From positions 3,596,001-3,660,000 of the forward strand of contig OU612068.1 of assembly GCA_914767715.1 (NCBI GenBank): DNA of 64,000 nt, in the 5' to 3' direction. The stretch's first letter is position 1, and each line of letters starts with the position of its first letter. Below the pieces are notes generated by a model. That model worked only from the letters and a program-made list of their open reading frames with translations. It did not search any database and was not told the DNA's origin. The DNA comes from Membranipora membranacea. Lineage: Eukaryota > Bryozoa > Gymnolaemata > Cheilostomatida > Membraniporidae. Positions 12,733-27,268 of the stretch are shown piece by piece. A program made the translations under genes and the position numbers.

Positions 12733-15700
12733 TTTGTCACTCTAGTCTGTCTCTACCCAGTTCGAAGTAGTAACCTTTCACCACATTAAACTGTAGCAAC
12801 ATTCCTGTTCGCTGTCGACAGTTTAGTGAAAAGATAGACAGCAGAGTAAACAGTGTAAAGGCTGACGCAGAAAAAAGTATTTCTTATCCAAGCATCGCTG
12901 CTTTACAACCCCGCTGTTCAGGCGTTAATAATGAACTTTCAATCAGAGTAGCGGTATGATAATGTGCAAAGTTATTGGATAAATCCAACCTGCTGTGTAT
13001 ATTACGTTTACTACTCATGACATAGTTCTAATGATTGATTAGTTTTACATAGGTATATGCTGCCGCTGCGCTGCGACCCGCTGCTGCTGCTACTGCCTTG
13101 ATATCCAATATCAGATAGTGGCTCTATATATATGTGTTGGAATTGAATGTCAATGGAGCTGTTTGATTTGAATAATCATTAGCATGATTGTGCATCATAA
13201 TACAGCTGATAATAGCATGACAATACCATTCATTCTGTGTGGAGCCAGGCTAAAGACTAAAAACTGATAATCCCTATTTGTGACCGATTGACTGTATTGT
13301 TTGCATAACAATAGCCAATGAACATTTTTAGGCTTTGAATAAGTCAAAGATTTCACAATTGTTTACACAATTCAGCACAGACAAACTCCCTGCTCAAATA
13401 CACAAATTTTCACCACATGGTTACTCCGAAGAAATATTCGGCGTTTGAATCCTGATCAACATGAATAGTGTAGTTTATAGCATTGCCCCATTTAGTTTGC
13501 TATTAGGAGGGAGCGAAAATAAAACAATATTTAATAAACAAGTCATTAGGATACATCCGTTTAGCGGAGGGTGAACCTTCTTACCCCTCCCTCATATTGG
13601 TGAATTTTAGCGCTGTTGTGTTCACTCATACACATTTGTAAATGATTAAATGTGGCATTTTGTCTTCCAAACAACCTAACTCAGGAGCAGGCAACTTCGT
13701 ATTAGTCTAACATCTCAGCAGGGGGTTTGGGACCTGGTCTCAGCAACCTGCATACTTTGAACAATGTTAGATTATAACTAATCTCAGGAGTTTTCCAGAG
13801 AAGTTTATCTAACCTTCAGTGATATGATCAGGTAAGAAATGAAGGAATTACAACACTGCAAAGTTGACAGATAGGGTGACATCTTCACAACATGCTATAG
13901 AAACAGGAAGTGACAAGCTACTGCTATCATATCATCAACCAAAAAAGATCAAGCTGCAGGGAAAACTATATCTACATCTCATGCAAGACAGCAATCAAAG
14001 GTGATCTCCATTTAGCAGAGTCTGATATTAACGAATCGTCCAAAGATGAAGGGAGACCAGTATAAAAAGAAATTAATTATCTGCCCGCTAAATTTTGATC
14101 GCCAATACAAAATCACCATTAATCCAGAGCCCTCTACAGCTAAGACAACAGCCCGTACACATGCGCATGCTCCTATCTACACAGATAGTATACAGCTCCT
14201 TAGTATGCTTACCAAATCAGAATAAGAAAGGTAGTAGTAGATTCCCGATGAGGTGTTGTAAAAAAAGACAAAAAAGGGGGTACACAGAGCAAAAATTATG
14301 AGAGATTGAATAAATCAGGGACCAAAGACTAGATTTGAATTGTGGACGTTCCAATCAAAATAAGAAAGGACTTTTCTTTTCCTTTAACAATACTAGAACA
14401 AGTTTGTTCCCTCTGTGAATGCGGAGAAATATCTAAAAGGCTGTGTATCGAGATTTCTTCAAACAGCAGCATCAGCCATTGATTTGTGGAAAGGTTCTTA
14501 TAAGATCCATGATGACAATTGAGATCAGAGATCTAAGTTGGTTATAGTGCTGATAAAAAAAACATCTAAGATTGAGAGGTGATTGACATTCATACTTATT
14601 AGGTAAGTATGTGCGGCAACTGAAACTTCAATCTCCATTAAAAGAATCAATTTCACCTTCACAAAGAAAAGTCTCATTGTAAACATGAATAATTAATCTA
14701 AGAGAGAAGATAATTGTATTAATAGACATGCTAAGTAACACAGAGATATGTCTGGGTTTTATAATGTCATCCAATCAGGCGGCCTCTTTTGGACTTCTTG
14801 TATGACTCTAGTCTAAGAGTCCACCTAGTGAAAGCCTCCCTGGTGGAAGTATAAACCACGATTCTGAGTCGGGATTTATGCTTTTACTGACATAAGTTTT
14901 CTGGAGATTAAATAATTTAATTGTTTCCATAAAGATTTAATGTGTTTTTTTTGTAGAGCCCAAATCTCTATAGAACGTCAATATCATACCAAGGAGATAA
15001 AGTCAATTACACCTCGGTAGTCAAGTAATGTGTAAGATTTATTATTCACTCATAATATCGGACACCAATTAATAGACTTTATATTTGTTCATTGACTTGA
15101 TATTGACAATTCAACAGGAAGCAAAGCAGCCCGATAACAGCAGACATTACAATCAATACTCAATTCTTCAATTGTAAAGATCAATACTGGTAATGTAAAT
15201 TTACATAATTGATTTGTGAATATTCAAAGAAACTGTCAAGTCACTTGCAGCAGGGAGGGTGTCCCTCTCTGTTTGCAGCCGCATTGGTTGTGTCTGTCTG
15301 GAGTTATATTCCCAGTGACTATGGAGAGACAACTCCGTGATTACATTGTAATTTTCTTGTAATAAACCAACCTCCCTGAATAAACACACACATGTTCTAG
15401 GTAAACAAGGTTAAGCCAATTGAAATTAGCCTGTTGTGGGAAAGATTGCTGCTTCTTTAAGGCTTTCAGTAACAACAAAACTATACCATGCCTTTCTTGA
15501 TACATGTGCACGGGAGTTATTACGTTTTATGCATTATAGAGTTTTGATTTCAATATTCACTTTACATATCACATCTGTCAATAAAGTAAAAGTGATGTTA
15601 TCGGGGTTGACTTTGATTACAGAAGGCAGCAAATAATTCTGAACTTTAATTATATTTATGGGTTTTTAAATTCAAGTACCTTCGTTGGACGGAACTAACA

Positions 15701-18700
15701 TCAAAAGGTACACTTCATGTGAGTGGAACTCACAATGAATACATTTCATTATGACTGTGTCACTGACATTTCATGTGTTAGATGCTGTCAATATGCAGGA
15801 CTGAAGGTCCTAGCAGACAACCGAGTAAGAAACATCAAATCTACACACATTAGAAAGTTGAAGCATCATGTTTTTCTTTGTGACACGGTCATCGAGGCAT
15901 CTAAGGCTTTGTGGTGAATGAAGCAGCTATCTTTAGTATAATTAATTCACTTTTGATCAAATGAATTCTGATTATATCAACACGAGGAGCATCCCTCAAT
16001 TGATGAAAGTGTTCCAGCAGCTAAGTATAATTAACATACGCTGATTCCAAGAGGGGTAATCCCCAATGGATTAATCGCTAGTCATCGTCTCAACAAGCTT
16101 CCATAAGAAGCTTGAATATTTACTTAGAAAATTGTACGGAACTGTGTACTTTACAGCATTCCTGTACAATATTTGCATGTTCTGTGCAGCCCACGCACCT
16201 AACCTAGAAAGGTATTTAAATGTTGGCACCAAAAAATCACCATTCTAATACATGACAGCCTTATTGCTCTATTCGGACTGTTACATGACAGTTATGGCTG
16301 CAGTGGCACTCAAGAATATGATAGTTCTAAATTAGATTTACAAACTCATAGCCAAGTGTACTACATATTAGTATAGAGAATATAATTGATAGATTTGAGT
16401 TCATAGTTTCAGTATTGGCACTTTGTAACCTACTGGCATAGCATGCTTATGTTTCAATGTCAGGGTGAAATTTTTTGACTCTTGTAAATGCGGTGAAGCA
16501 ATACCATTGGATCGCATCTGGACCTATTGGCTAAGATCGAAGTGTCACTGCCAATGGCCGACTAGTGCCAGTTCAGTTTTGGCAGCTCGCTGCACACCCA
16601 CGATTAGGAGGTCCACCATGGCCTCACCTTTAGGATGCATTCTAGTTTTCTAGGATGTATCACATTGTCAGTATGAGGATTTAGGGCACCTTGCGTCCCT
16701 CTTGAGGGGCAGCCCAATCTTCTGTTTCTTCGCAAACAGCAATACCATTGGTCTCTCTCAAAGAGTCAACCACATCTATTGGTGCCAAATATAGCAAACT
16801 CAAGTAGAGTCCAGTAGCCGGAAAATAACTGTTTTGTGACCTGACTGATATCTTAGACAGATAGTATTTACACATTTCTTTACGCCAGGGGCGCGATGGA
16901 CAATGGCATTAAATGTGGATATAATAGAGTAATCTGCTATTATATTCCCTAGTGCGATCAGCGAAGACCTCTGGGCTGTGGAGGAGGTTCTTTGCTGAAT
17001 ACCTAGTATTGCATGTGTGTTCTTACCACATGGAGTGGGAGATAAACAAGAAATGATAGTGACCGCTTTAAACTGTAGTCATCGCCCTCTACATATGACA
17101 GCATACAATTTCATGTACTAAATTTATAAAAACTTACTAGCTTCTTAATCTGAGCTAATATCCTATGAAAACTGATGAAACTTGACTATTGCATTCTGGG
17201 AATGATGTTCATGTTGCATTGTGGGATATCCTATCTTTAAACCAAACATGTCTGTGGGTGATATTTTGTGATGGAACACCTTGTTGAGCTCTTTGTATAT
17301 AATCTCATAGTGTGTGATGTAAGGTTGATGTTGCCATACACAGTAGACTGTACAGTTTTCTGATCTAGAGGGGAGTCTTCAAAATAAGACCATTTTGTAT
17401 GAAGATGTGATCTCACCTTTGTTAGCGAAGTTATTAGTTGCTGAGGTAGTAAGGTAGGTAATCATGTAGCATACTACAGTACAGAACTTAATCCTTGTGT
17501 CTACCCTCATCTTTATAAACAGCTCTCTTGCAGTATTTTCAAACAGAAGTTAAGCCTGCAAAATAAAATTTTAAAACATTGAGACTTTGCCAGAAAGATT
17601 GTTGGGATGACAAATAAGCGGTCAGAGCAAAGTGAGACACAAGTGGCCATTAACCAGTCAAAAAAGCCGAACAAATCATAGTCTATGGATATGAAACCAT
17701 GAGGTAGATTCAACAGATGAGATTATTTATCTACTGAAAGTAAAGACGATCATCCAAAGTTGGATGTAAATAAAAATAGTAAATTTTGGGATTCGCTATG
17801 TGCAACAAACTAGTTCACTACACCATTGAGGGCAGGACTACATTCGACTGGAGTCCTGATTATACTTATACCAAAAGGGTGCAAACGACTCCCATGGTAC
17901 TGATTGAGATTTTCATCAAGCCTATAAGAGAGGTAGATCCTATCTTCCATGATGTAAGTAAACATTTTAAATCATATCTATTTCTCAAAACCTGACATTT
18001 TCCAAGTTCCACCAACTCAAAAATAAACTACAGCTTTCAGTCTTGTATTTATTATGTTGGGACTGTTTTTATTGTTGACCGTTAAAAGTTTGACCAAAAC
18101 TTTCACACTTTGAGCTAAATTTATGATTTGCATTCAAAACAAAATGTTTACTCTGGTTTTATAGTAAGTCTGCTTAATGTACTCGCTGACTTTTGCCTAC
18201 CAGTCATTCTTCAAAGAAACAATCTTGAAGTGAGATTGTAAAATTTGTTTTTAATCAAAACACATAAATGTGTTGGTATTTTGTTTTTATATTTTTAAAA
18301 TTTCAAATCACGGTTCACTTTACAAAGTATTAACATAAAAAGCGATTTGTTATTGAGCTATCATGCAGCAGTTATTTTTCTTTCAGGTACAGAGTTTACT
18401 CTTCATTGTTATGAAAATGGCCTGTAACCCTCAAGTACTTGGGCTATTTGGAATATCACTAAGAGAATCTGTATGAAGGATATAGAAGGCTTAATCACAG
18501 AGCCTAATTAGAGGTCTTGTTATGTTTGGGTTAACAATTGAAAGTTTCCTCTGCAGACCATTGACCGGAAAGCAATACACATTTTCTCGCCCTTCAAGCT
18601 TCATATTATTCAATTGCTTGAAACTTACAATGGGACCAAGATCAAACATCATAACCTATGACTGGTATATACGATTTCAATATATTAAATAATCATTTAC

Positions 18701-20058
18701 CCACATAACCAATAAGACAACATATGTTATAGTGCAATGAAAGTCAGGGCATCAGCAGAGAAAATAAGACAACTCAAATAATCATTGGAAGCTGCACAAC
18801 CTTGGCTTTTTTTGCCCGGTTGGTCATTATACCATGATTTGCTGACATTAAAATTAATTTTTCACCTGGTTGACCCGCTTAGTTTGTATGCTTTTTGACC
18901 AGAGACCAGATGACAAAATAATGAATTCCCATGAGACAGCAATATTTGCAGGCCATTGAGCAAAGTACGCAATGCGCAAGGCCCGTGTCACTCTGATTTA
19001 TTTGACTGGTTATACTTCACACTGGATCTAATGAATGGTCAACAAATATTGGTCGTAAACTGTCTGGTCATATATTTTAGAAGTCCAACATAAACCATTT
19101 AAGTAAATATAAAAATAGCTGACCAGAAATCACTCTCACCTCATCACTCTTGGCCCGGAGCTGGTTAAGGACTTACTATATGCCCTGTAACCGTAAACAC
19201 ATCACGGTACTACTATCAGTACTTAAATGATTTTATATTTCTGTTCCCAGTAGTCCCTGGCACATACATAAACTCTGACCCTTTGTGATGCCCCAGAGAG
19301 CTTTCTGATGCTTTATTTTAGAATTCCTTTTAATTCATTGCCACCATGGGATCAATAAACTGGAATACTCCACAAGTCTGTCTGTCATAACAGGACAGCT
19401 CAGTGAAAAGATCTCTCGAACATATGACCAGGATAACATAATGTTTAAACTAAATGTCCTTGTCCTAAAAATTAAAAAAAATTCACACAAGTGGCTCTAG
19501 GTTGGAGTGCACAACTTCAAAGCAATAATGGAAGTGCGGAAGCTCAAATCAAGCACCTGTAATACCATGTCTAAGAGCAGACTGCGCTCTGCTGTCACCA
19601 GATCTAACTAGGACTTTAGTTCAATGTGTCTGCTTAGAACCATTCACTGTCTCACAGAGGTTAGACCCTCAACTAAGTGTGTCGCATATCCTCAATCAAT
19701 TCTATATACTGTTCACATAGACGTCAACAATTAGGTTTGAGAGAGGATTAAACCATTAAAATACCACTTGAAAGCCTTCACAATGTTAACAAAGTATGAT
19801 AGCTGACTAAATAATGATACAACAGCTTAGCAGCGGGATAATCTCAGCGGTGAAACAGTGAAAGCCAATGATCTATTGTTTGACTTCAGCGAATTAGCCC
19901 AAAAGGCGATCAGAATTTAAATTGCAAAGCCAACTAAGCGCATTTGTAGGGGTTTTATTGACAGCTCTTATTGTGTATCTAACCAATTGAACATAAAGAT
20001 TTACTTGATAAACTTTATTTTGTACTGTTGTTTTTGTTACATTGAATTTTCTCACCAG
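12733..20058. other. Large intergenic region upstream of the receptor gene
   Basis: Over 7 kb of AT-rich sequence with only short scattered open frames. The receptor promoter should lie in the first few hundred bases, but I see no decisive element. I found no RNA gene or recognisable transposon in it. Confidence 0.4.
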
Positions 20059-20219
20059 TCACTCTGATGCCGAGAGTGGCTCTCCAAAATGATTTATTAG
20101 AGTCAACGCTGCCGATTCTAGAAAGCCTGTCTGGAGTGGCTCCTACTGAGTCGGCAGCGGAGTACCTCTCAGCGTCAAAACTTCTCAAAACTCAAAAACA
20201 GTCAAAGAACTGCACCTGA
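20059..20219 (+). CDS. Candidate terminal exon, unknown gene
   Basis: After a plausible acceptor (CTCACCAG) there is an open frame of 52 codons ending in TGA. It is richer in GC than its surroundings and reads like protein (VALQNDLLESTLPILESLSG, then a Ser/Ala/Lys-rich end). I found no partner exon upstream and do not recognise the sequence. It could be a last exon of a plus-strand gene, or chance. Confidence 0.22.
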
Positions 20220-21944
20220 CCACCGCATGATCTTATACCCTCAAACCACCTCAAGTCAACATGGATTAAAAAGTCATATGAGTAAATTGTACCCACAAAG
20301 AAAGCTTATCTTCCCAGGCTCTGAAACTGCAATGAATCATAATATTTTATGAAAAGAGTGCATAACCACAGAATATATATCTAACTCGTTCGACAAACGT
20401 GTCTGAAAGAAAACATGGACACAACATGTTATGTTAAATTTGTTATTTTGTACTCTTTTGGGACCCCTAATTATTGAATGTTACATGAGCCGTGTTTGTA
20501 ATGACCCCAACATGCAACTCTAAGCATTATCCCACATCAGATTTTACGTAGAACTCCCAAACAAGCGCCCTGTTTAATTACAAACTGATACAATTTGATT
20601 AGCTAGAAAGTATTGACCCTGAAATACTTTTGTGATCAGCTGGGTCTCATTATCATTGTACAGTATCAGGAAGGTGATTGAAAGGAAAAAGCGATATCGA
20701 AAGGTAGTACATGATTTTAAATTCTGGTCAGCGACCCAGGCCACTTAGAGCTTCACTTTTTAATGGATGGTGTCGGCATTTCACTGCTATCAAGGGCCAT
20801 AGCAAAGAGATTAGTGTTTTTATGTCCAAAATGCATGTGAATCAATCAATTCAATCAATGTTGAATCAATGTTGCGGTGATAAATAGTTGAGCTTTTTAT
20901 GGCACCTGTGATGGGATGGGAAGGTCACGCAACTTACACTAGGCCCCCTTACACTAGGTCAACCCACAGTGCCACGTACTCATATGTACTAGTGTCCCTT
21001 GGTGATTTGGGAAATTAAACAGAGACACCAACTTTAGCTAGGCTGACTCTGAGTAAGAAGCTCTTAACAGCCGTTTCCTCTCTCAAATCTAATTTGAACC
21101 CCTTCTCTATGACTTTGAAATGCAGAGACAATATCTACTGTGCCCTTACATGACAAAAGACAAGAGAGGGTGACAACACTGCTACCTAGGCTGTACGGGG
21201 TTGATGTAGCGCAGTGGCCAAGTATGATCCTAATTTTGATGTCATTTTATTTACCGTGTTACTATCAGGGTAAGGGGTAGCGTATTTTCGTGTTTTTCAG
21301 ATCACTTTCAATACCTTATACTGATAAAACTTTTATTGGTTCTGAGATTGATTCATCGGTATATCTTAACCGTGAACATAACCAAACAGAATTTACCATT
21401 CAACCATTTACCATAAAATGTCCATCAAAACGCTAGCAGGATAGGGTATGTCTTATCAGCGAGACGAGGGTCATTTAGCGAACGGTTTTCATAACCGGAA
21501 GATGACAAAATCTGATTCGCCCCAGTTTTGCTCGGTGCGGCATATAGAGTTGAAAATATTATCATATCGTCAACGTCAAGCAAGACAGTCCCCTTCCCAT
21601 CACCTGCAGTATATGCCATCTAAATTTTAAGTGCCTAACAAGGTTACGCGACCAGTCAAAACCTCTATGTGAAGATTTTTTGCCATCTTTTTATATCCGT
21701 ACTACTGGGTTTGGTATGAGGTTTGGGATATACAAATTTCATCAAAATTATTTTTCAAGCAGCCGCAAGACAAGTTTCGTAAAATGCAAACTTTCTGATA
21801 TTTTGGAAGACTACAAAGCATTTCCATTTCTATGAAGTTGCATTCTATACTGTTTCTTTCAATTTTTAATTTCCTCTACCAATTGCATAACACTCTTCAT
21901 CCAGCTGTCAGTATTGTTAGTGACAAGGGCACAAGGGTACTCAC
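20220..21944. other. Non-coding stretch, nothing recognised
   Basis: AT-rich sequence between the two weak candidate exons. It contains a short run of ATCA/TCAATCAATG-type repeats near 20840-20876 and otherwise nothing I can name. Confidence 0.35.
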
Positions 21945-22045
21945 CAGTTGAGTGTCCTCCACACCTCAGCCAGTCGTCTCTCCTCAGCCTCGCCTCTATA
22001 TTACTTATGGCTGATGACAAGTCACCACTATACTCTCTCCCCAAA
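21945..22045 (-). CDS. Candidate internal exon, unknown gene
   Basis: A minus-strand open segment with an acceptor (GCTGACAG) and a good donor (GTGAGTAC). It codes for an amphipathic, charged stretch with SNIEARLRRDDWLRCGGHST. It might belong to an extra, decayed member of the RING family just downstream on the same strand, but it does not clearly match any exon of that family. No flanking exons were found. Confidence 0.25.
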
Positions 22046-24452
22046 CTGTCAGCATACAGAAAAGTGGAACGCTTTTGGCTTGTTGTCCTCAGCAGACCCG
22101 GGAAATTCTATCCTTGTTTCAAGTTCCACATGAAACGGAATAAATAATGTTTACTATTATACATATCACAGCGTAATTATAATTAATAACTTGTAATGAG
22201 CACGCAACAGCATAGCTTGAGCTATTGATTTCAGTATGGGGGTGTTTGTGTAGCTTTCTCCATTCAAATCAGTGTAATCACCTACAATAAATTTGAATGC
22301 ATCGGATCAAAGGCTACAGCTGATCAATTTACATACTATAAGCCAAGTTCTTCAAACAGTACCGGTAGTTGTCTTCTGCCCATTTCAATCTTCACTTAAC
22401 TTTATTATGCAAATCTAATATGTTTAAGAGTTTGCTGACTGCTCTTCAGGCGGAGGTTTTCAGTTCAAATAATTAAAAAAAACCCAACACTGCGATCCCT
22501 CATCTATACTGATTTTATGAGGTTATATGGCAGCTTACGACCAACTTTTAATTTGGATCTTATCGGGTTTGTGATCATGAGCTTAGTCTGACACAAACTA
22601 ACAATTATGTTAATCCGGAAACCATGGTCTACTGTCTGTGATCTAACTGAATATAGTGTGGGGGAGGGGTCTTTACTACATACTTATTTAGTTTTTGACA
22701 AATATTCTCAATCCCAGGTTACCTTGTGCTTAGATCTCATCAATTAGCTTTATCCCTCTAGTCCTACTAACTTGGTTCCCAATGGGTTAAGCTGTTGACT
22801 AAGGCCTGTCCAGGATGTAATCACTCTTCACTCAACAAAAATAGTCTGAAATCACCATTCATAAATATGTAGTAATGAAAAAGAACATCATACTATATAT
22901 TTATAACCGATATGAATTCTACTGTTTCTTACCCTGACTTTGCACCATTGAGATGGCTGTCATACAATCTGTCCAACAAGGTCTTTCCATAACAGCAGGG
23001 AGGAAAAACTTGACAATCAGGTGGAAACAAAACATACTAGAACAGGTACAACGTGCAGCTAACAAGGAGCTAACAAGGTTGTAAAGTTTGCTGGCATTAT
23101 CCTAAGTTATATGTAATACTGTACTACTACGAGAACGGAACTCGGCCATAATGGAAATTTGAAACACAACTTTTCATTCAGCAATAACAGACAGCTTTCA
23201 GTAAGGAGTCTCGATCACAATCTTTATTGTCTCCATCCCAAAATCTTGTGACAAAGCACATCATTTTGGAAGTAACTATGGTAGTAGTGACAGCTTCAAC
23301 TCTTCTGTTTTTTCCCAAAATGTATGGTAATAAAATCTGTTTTAAGTTCGGACTCATGCTTTTTTTGTAATCTCCATCCCGTTCAATACCTATTCATATT
23401 CAAGCTTCCAAGCCAGAGATAATAACTATTTAATAATCGACCAATTAAATATCATATAAGTTGTTTCTCATTTGTGTATGGCTTCAGATATACCCCAGAG
23501 CCGTTGAGTTTAGGGCCTCCTGCAACCTCTCCAGGAGCGCCCTTTCCAACCACCAAGCCAACCCAACAAAAAATACTCTTTTTTTCCAAATAAAGATATA
23601 TAGCAATGAGTCACCTCAATGGACTTGGTGTATGTAGCCAGCTGATAATGGTATGAGGTAAAATAAAAAATATTCAGCAACTTTGTTTATCATTACAGCC
23701 ATTAGATATTACAGATATTTGTGGAATCGTCATTTCTATAAGCAGACTTATCATACATGATAAACAGTCTATCTAAGGGTGAGTCTTCATAGGCAATCAC
23801 TGCAATATCTCTAAAGTGTTTGAGAAATCACAAGGTAACCCATGGCAAGTTCGTCCAAAAGACATTCCGATATTGTTAGTGTATATAATAAATTATTGCA
23901 AGCAATTTCATATATGCCATGTAAACAGCTGCCGTTTGGTGGTAAATAGTTCTTGACATTATCACATGTTACCGTACCAAGCTCGGAGTTGTTTCGACAT
24001 GTTTAGAGAGAAGATAACTAAGGTGCACAGGGCTCGCATGGATTAATTGATTTCAACAAAATTACACCTTGAAAAGGATTTTGTTTATTGTTATTTCAAT
24101 GATAAATAAAAGGTTGAAGCATAGTAATTATTACATCCTTGAACACATCATAGAAACTCTGAACCAGTTGCTTTTTGCAACATACATGAGGTGAAATAAA
24201 TACACCTTGTGTCAAAACTCATTAAATTCAATTCAACAACAACTGAGCGTGTTTGAGACCATAAACTATTTTACGTGGTCAAAATATTGCATTGAGACTT
24301 TTGGGTGATCATGATGATACTCAGAATACAACCAATGGCCTATGGCCTATGGCCTTCACAATATATTCAATCTAGTAAAGAGACATATATACATACAGTA
24401 TAAACCGATCGGTTCAGCTGTGTTAGGGGCTAGGCTCTGAAAACAAGCAGGT
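22046..24452. other. Intergenic stretch, nothing recognised
   Basis: About 2.4 kb of AT-rich sequence downstream of the first RING-family gene. It contains a short run of GGCCTAT repeats near 24337-24356. A proline-rich open frame at 23470-23570 on the plus strand was considered and not accepted. Confidence 0.4.
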
Positions 24453-27268
24453 TTATCTAACTGTTTGGTGCAACTTTTCGAGATTTCTAAGACCCACTAT
24501 TAAGTATTCAACAAAATCAATCCTTTCAATGACAAAGTTAAATAGCAACCAGAGAAGAAATGATCCTAGCATGAACAACACCCACACTTCGGATATCAAC
24601 AAGAGTATCTCAACAATGACAGGAAGTATCACTACAAATAATAGGCATAAACAACGTAAAATATAAAGAATATAACTGTTCACTCTCCGTTTTCCATTGA
24701 CATTGATCCAGTGCTGTAACATGATGATCAATGTATGAACTGGACTGGCATCTACCACAGGGAAAAGCTCCCACCACTCTTCCCTTGAGTTGTCATCTTG
24801 GTAAGCTGAATCATCAGACATGACAAAAACACTCTCCGTGGGTGAATCTTTGTGGCCTTTGACTTCAATATCCTGAATGTGCCTTTCTCTGAGTCTCCAA
24901 GAAACTTTAAAGCTAAGTGTGTTAACCTCACATCCTGTATATAAGAGGATAATGACACTTTCAGCCCAAAAGGGATATAGTGCTTATTTCACAATTGCCA
25001 AAAATTGTATGGAAGATTTCTTTTGTTGATGAAATCTTTTTAAGCCTGATTTACAGGATATGGAAACTATGGCTTTCTATAAAAAAACAGTCAAGATTGG
25101 AAAAATTTACGAACCCTGCCAGTCCAACATCTTCACATAGTTACAATCTGCAGGAACTACGGGGTCATAGTCATTCTCTCTTTTGGTTCTGACGACCGCA
25201 TAAAGATGCCCTGTAGTCTCGCCTATTGCCACAGGTCCTACTCGATAGGATAGCCCGTTAGGCTTCCACTCCCAGCAAAGCTCGTCGTCAAGAAACAAGA
25301 ACACCTTGTTAGCTCCAACATCACTGATGAGCAAGACGGTTTTGCAGATATCTGAGCTGTACATTGTTTTTAAGTGTCGTGGCTCTTCCATGGTTTCATG
25401 ATGAATAGGAGTCAATTGCTGTCCCTGCACTGTATATCTCTTCACATAATGTTTGGGTTTCCTTCCAACAATTCCCTCTTGGAATGCATCAGAACTGTGA
25501 TAATCTATACAGTATATGATGTCATTCACACCAGCGAGCACTCGGCTGCTCAATGGCCAGCGATTAACTACATCCCAGTTATCGTCAAGTACATACAGCT
25601 CATCTGGATAAGAACGATAGCATCTACAGCTTATTGCATGGCGACCAACGGGCAGAGAGTCGCAGCTGCACAATTTAGAGATAGTTTGTAAGATGTAACA
25701 TGTTCCATAGGGTGATTTCATCTGATGTAAAGAATGAAATGTATGTGGTGAGTCAGCTAGACCAGTGAATTCTCTACTTTCTCTCCATTTCCCGTCGTCT
25801 GATTTGTATTCTCTGAGATTGGCAAATGAGGAATTAATAATCGTAGTTTTTTCTGGGGGGATAGTAATTTGACAATTGACTTGTGGATTGGTCCTTTGTC
25901 TCCAAGCTAAACCTGGAGGGTCGGTAATCAGAGAGTCAGGCATTGGATATAACTCTCTTTTTCCCCCATAAATCTCCTACAGAAATACAAAATGTCTCAA
26001 AGTGGATATTTAGGAGATGCTGACGGTCTACAAAAGTTTAACACATCTTTCAACAGACTCTTCAGCAGATGCTCATATTATGTTGAGTTCATTGTCGGCA
26101 TCAATTTAAAAGCAAGAACAAGTAATCCCAAAGCTCCAAATGATCAATACTATGGGTTGGGTTTCTGCATTACATAGAGATTTTAGAGTATAACGATGTT
26201 ACCTTAAGTCTAGTTAGGCAGTGCTTTGGGCTATATCTCTTCCCACCACCGTTTGATCCAGTCACTGATAATATACATATGCAATACATATAAAACGCGT
26301 ATACAATACATATGCAATAGAAACCATACTGTGGGTATAATGCTAATTCAAGCACAAATTCATATTGTAACTGGTGTCAACGCAGAGAGGATAATATGTG
26401 CGGAAGAAGCATCAGAAATACCAAGTCTGGTACCATATAAACCGATTCCAATATAAAATTTAGCATGTCAGTCAAAAAATATTAGAATTTTGATCAAAAT
26501 TTATCTTATTTTTCACAGGAAGCAAGAGAAGTCCAACTCACCGCAAACATCGTGTATGGTTAATATTCAAAGAAAAGCTGCTGCAGCTACTTACTAAATG
26601 AGAGTTTTTGGGTCTGAAGAGTCTGCATTTTTTCCTTGACTAAGGCAGATAGTCGGCACTTTTTAAAACCCCCATATGGGGCCCTGCATACCTCTCTACA
26701 AGAGGGACATGGAAACTTTTTACTTCCATTGGCACTGAGTCGATCTGTGAAATAAAACAATCCCCATTTCAAGTGAATGCAATTTGGGTTTGTTGCAGTG
26801 AATAACATCCAAATTTCAATTGAAAAATGGTGACCAATTATCGGTGATTGGTCAAACATAGATACTAGCTAATCTTAGAAGCTCCATTCGCTCGGCAATA
26901 AATTTGAGCTCATTTTATTTCCCAAATACTGAGCTGGTGTGTTATGTGATGTCTCATTACCAGGGAGGATGTTACTGCATCATTCACTCATATACACTCC
27001 TAGAATATCACCACTTATTACCCAAAAAAATACAAACAACATGTTTCTGAGCTGTGCATCTGGTTGATCAAAGTTGATGGTATAGGCAAACTAGACACAT
27101 CATAAATAAAGTAAAAGTAAGCTGACCTAGACAGACTTTGCAGAATCTGTGCTGACACGGAAGGACATAAAGCGGTCTGTCCTCCTCACAAATTGTACAA
27201 ATAACCTCTGCCATAACATCCTTGATTTCATCTTCAAAGTCTTGTGCCCGAGTATCAGATGAAGCCAT
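24453..27268 (-). CDS. RING-finger / propeller-like / membrane protein, paralogue 1
   Basis: Five exons with matching phases: 27127-27268, 26595-26744, 26203-26264, 25115-25976 and 24453-24934, coding for 565 residues. Residues 24-63 form a complete C3HC4 RING: CTICEEDRP, then CQHRFC, a further Cys and CPSC. This points to E3 ubiquitin ligase activity. A short variable linker (exon 3) leads to a region of about 290 residues with repeated hydrophobic strands and motifs such as LLISDVGANKVFLFLDDELC, which looks like an NHL/WD-type beta-propeller, though no family is certain. The C-terminus has two strong hydrophobic segments (about 493-519 and 521-541), so the protein is probably anchored in a membrane with the RING in the cytosol. 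The exon 4 donor (GTTCGT) is weak but lies at the position used by both paralogues. A 5' UTR intron acceptor precedes the ATG by 16 bases. Confidence 0.85.

Noticed and set aside
16465-16653. Plus-strand open frame with Cys-rich start (KFFDSCKCGEAIPLD)
   Set aside because: It has an acceptor-like CAG before it but no partner exons, and I recognise no family. Likely chance.
17786-17995. Plus-strand open frame with a good donor at about 17953
   Set aside because: No acceptor or start context fits and no neighbouring exon was found.
23470-23570. Proline-rich plus-strand frame after a CTTCAG
   Set aside because: Short and of low complexity, with no linked exon.
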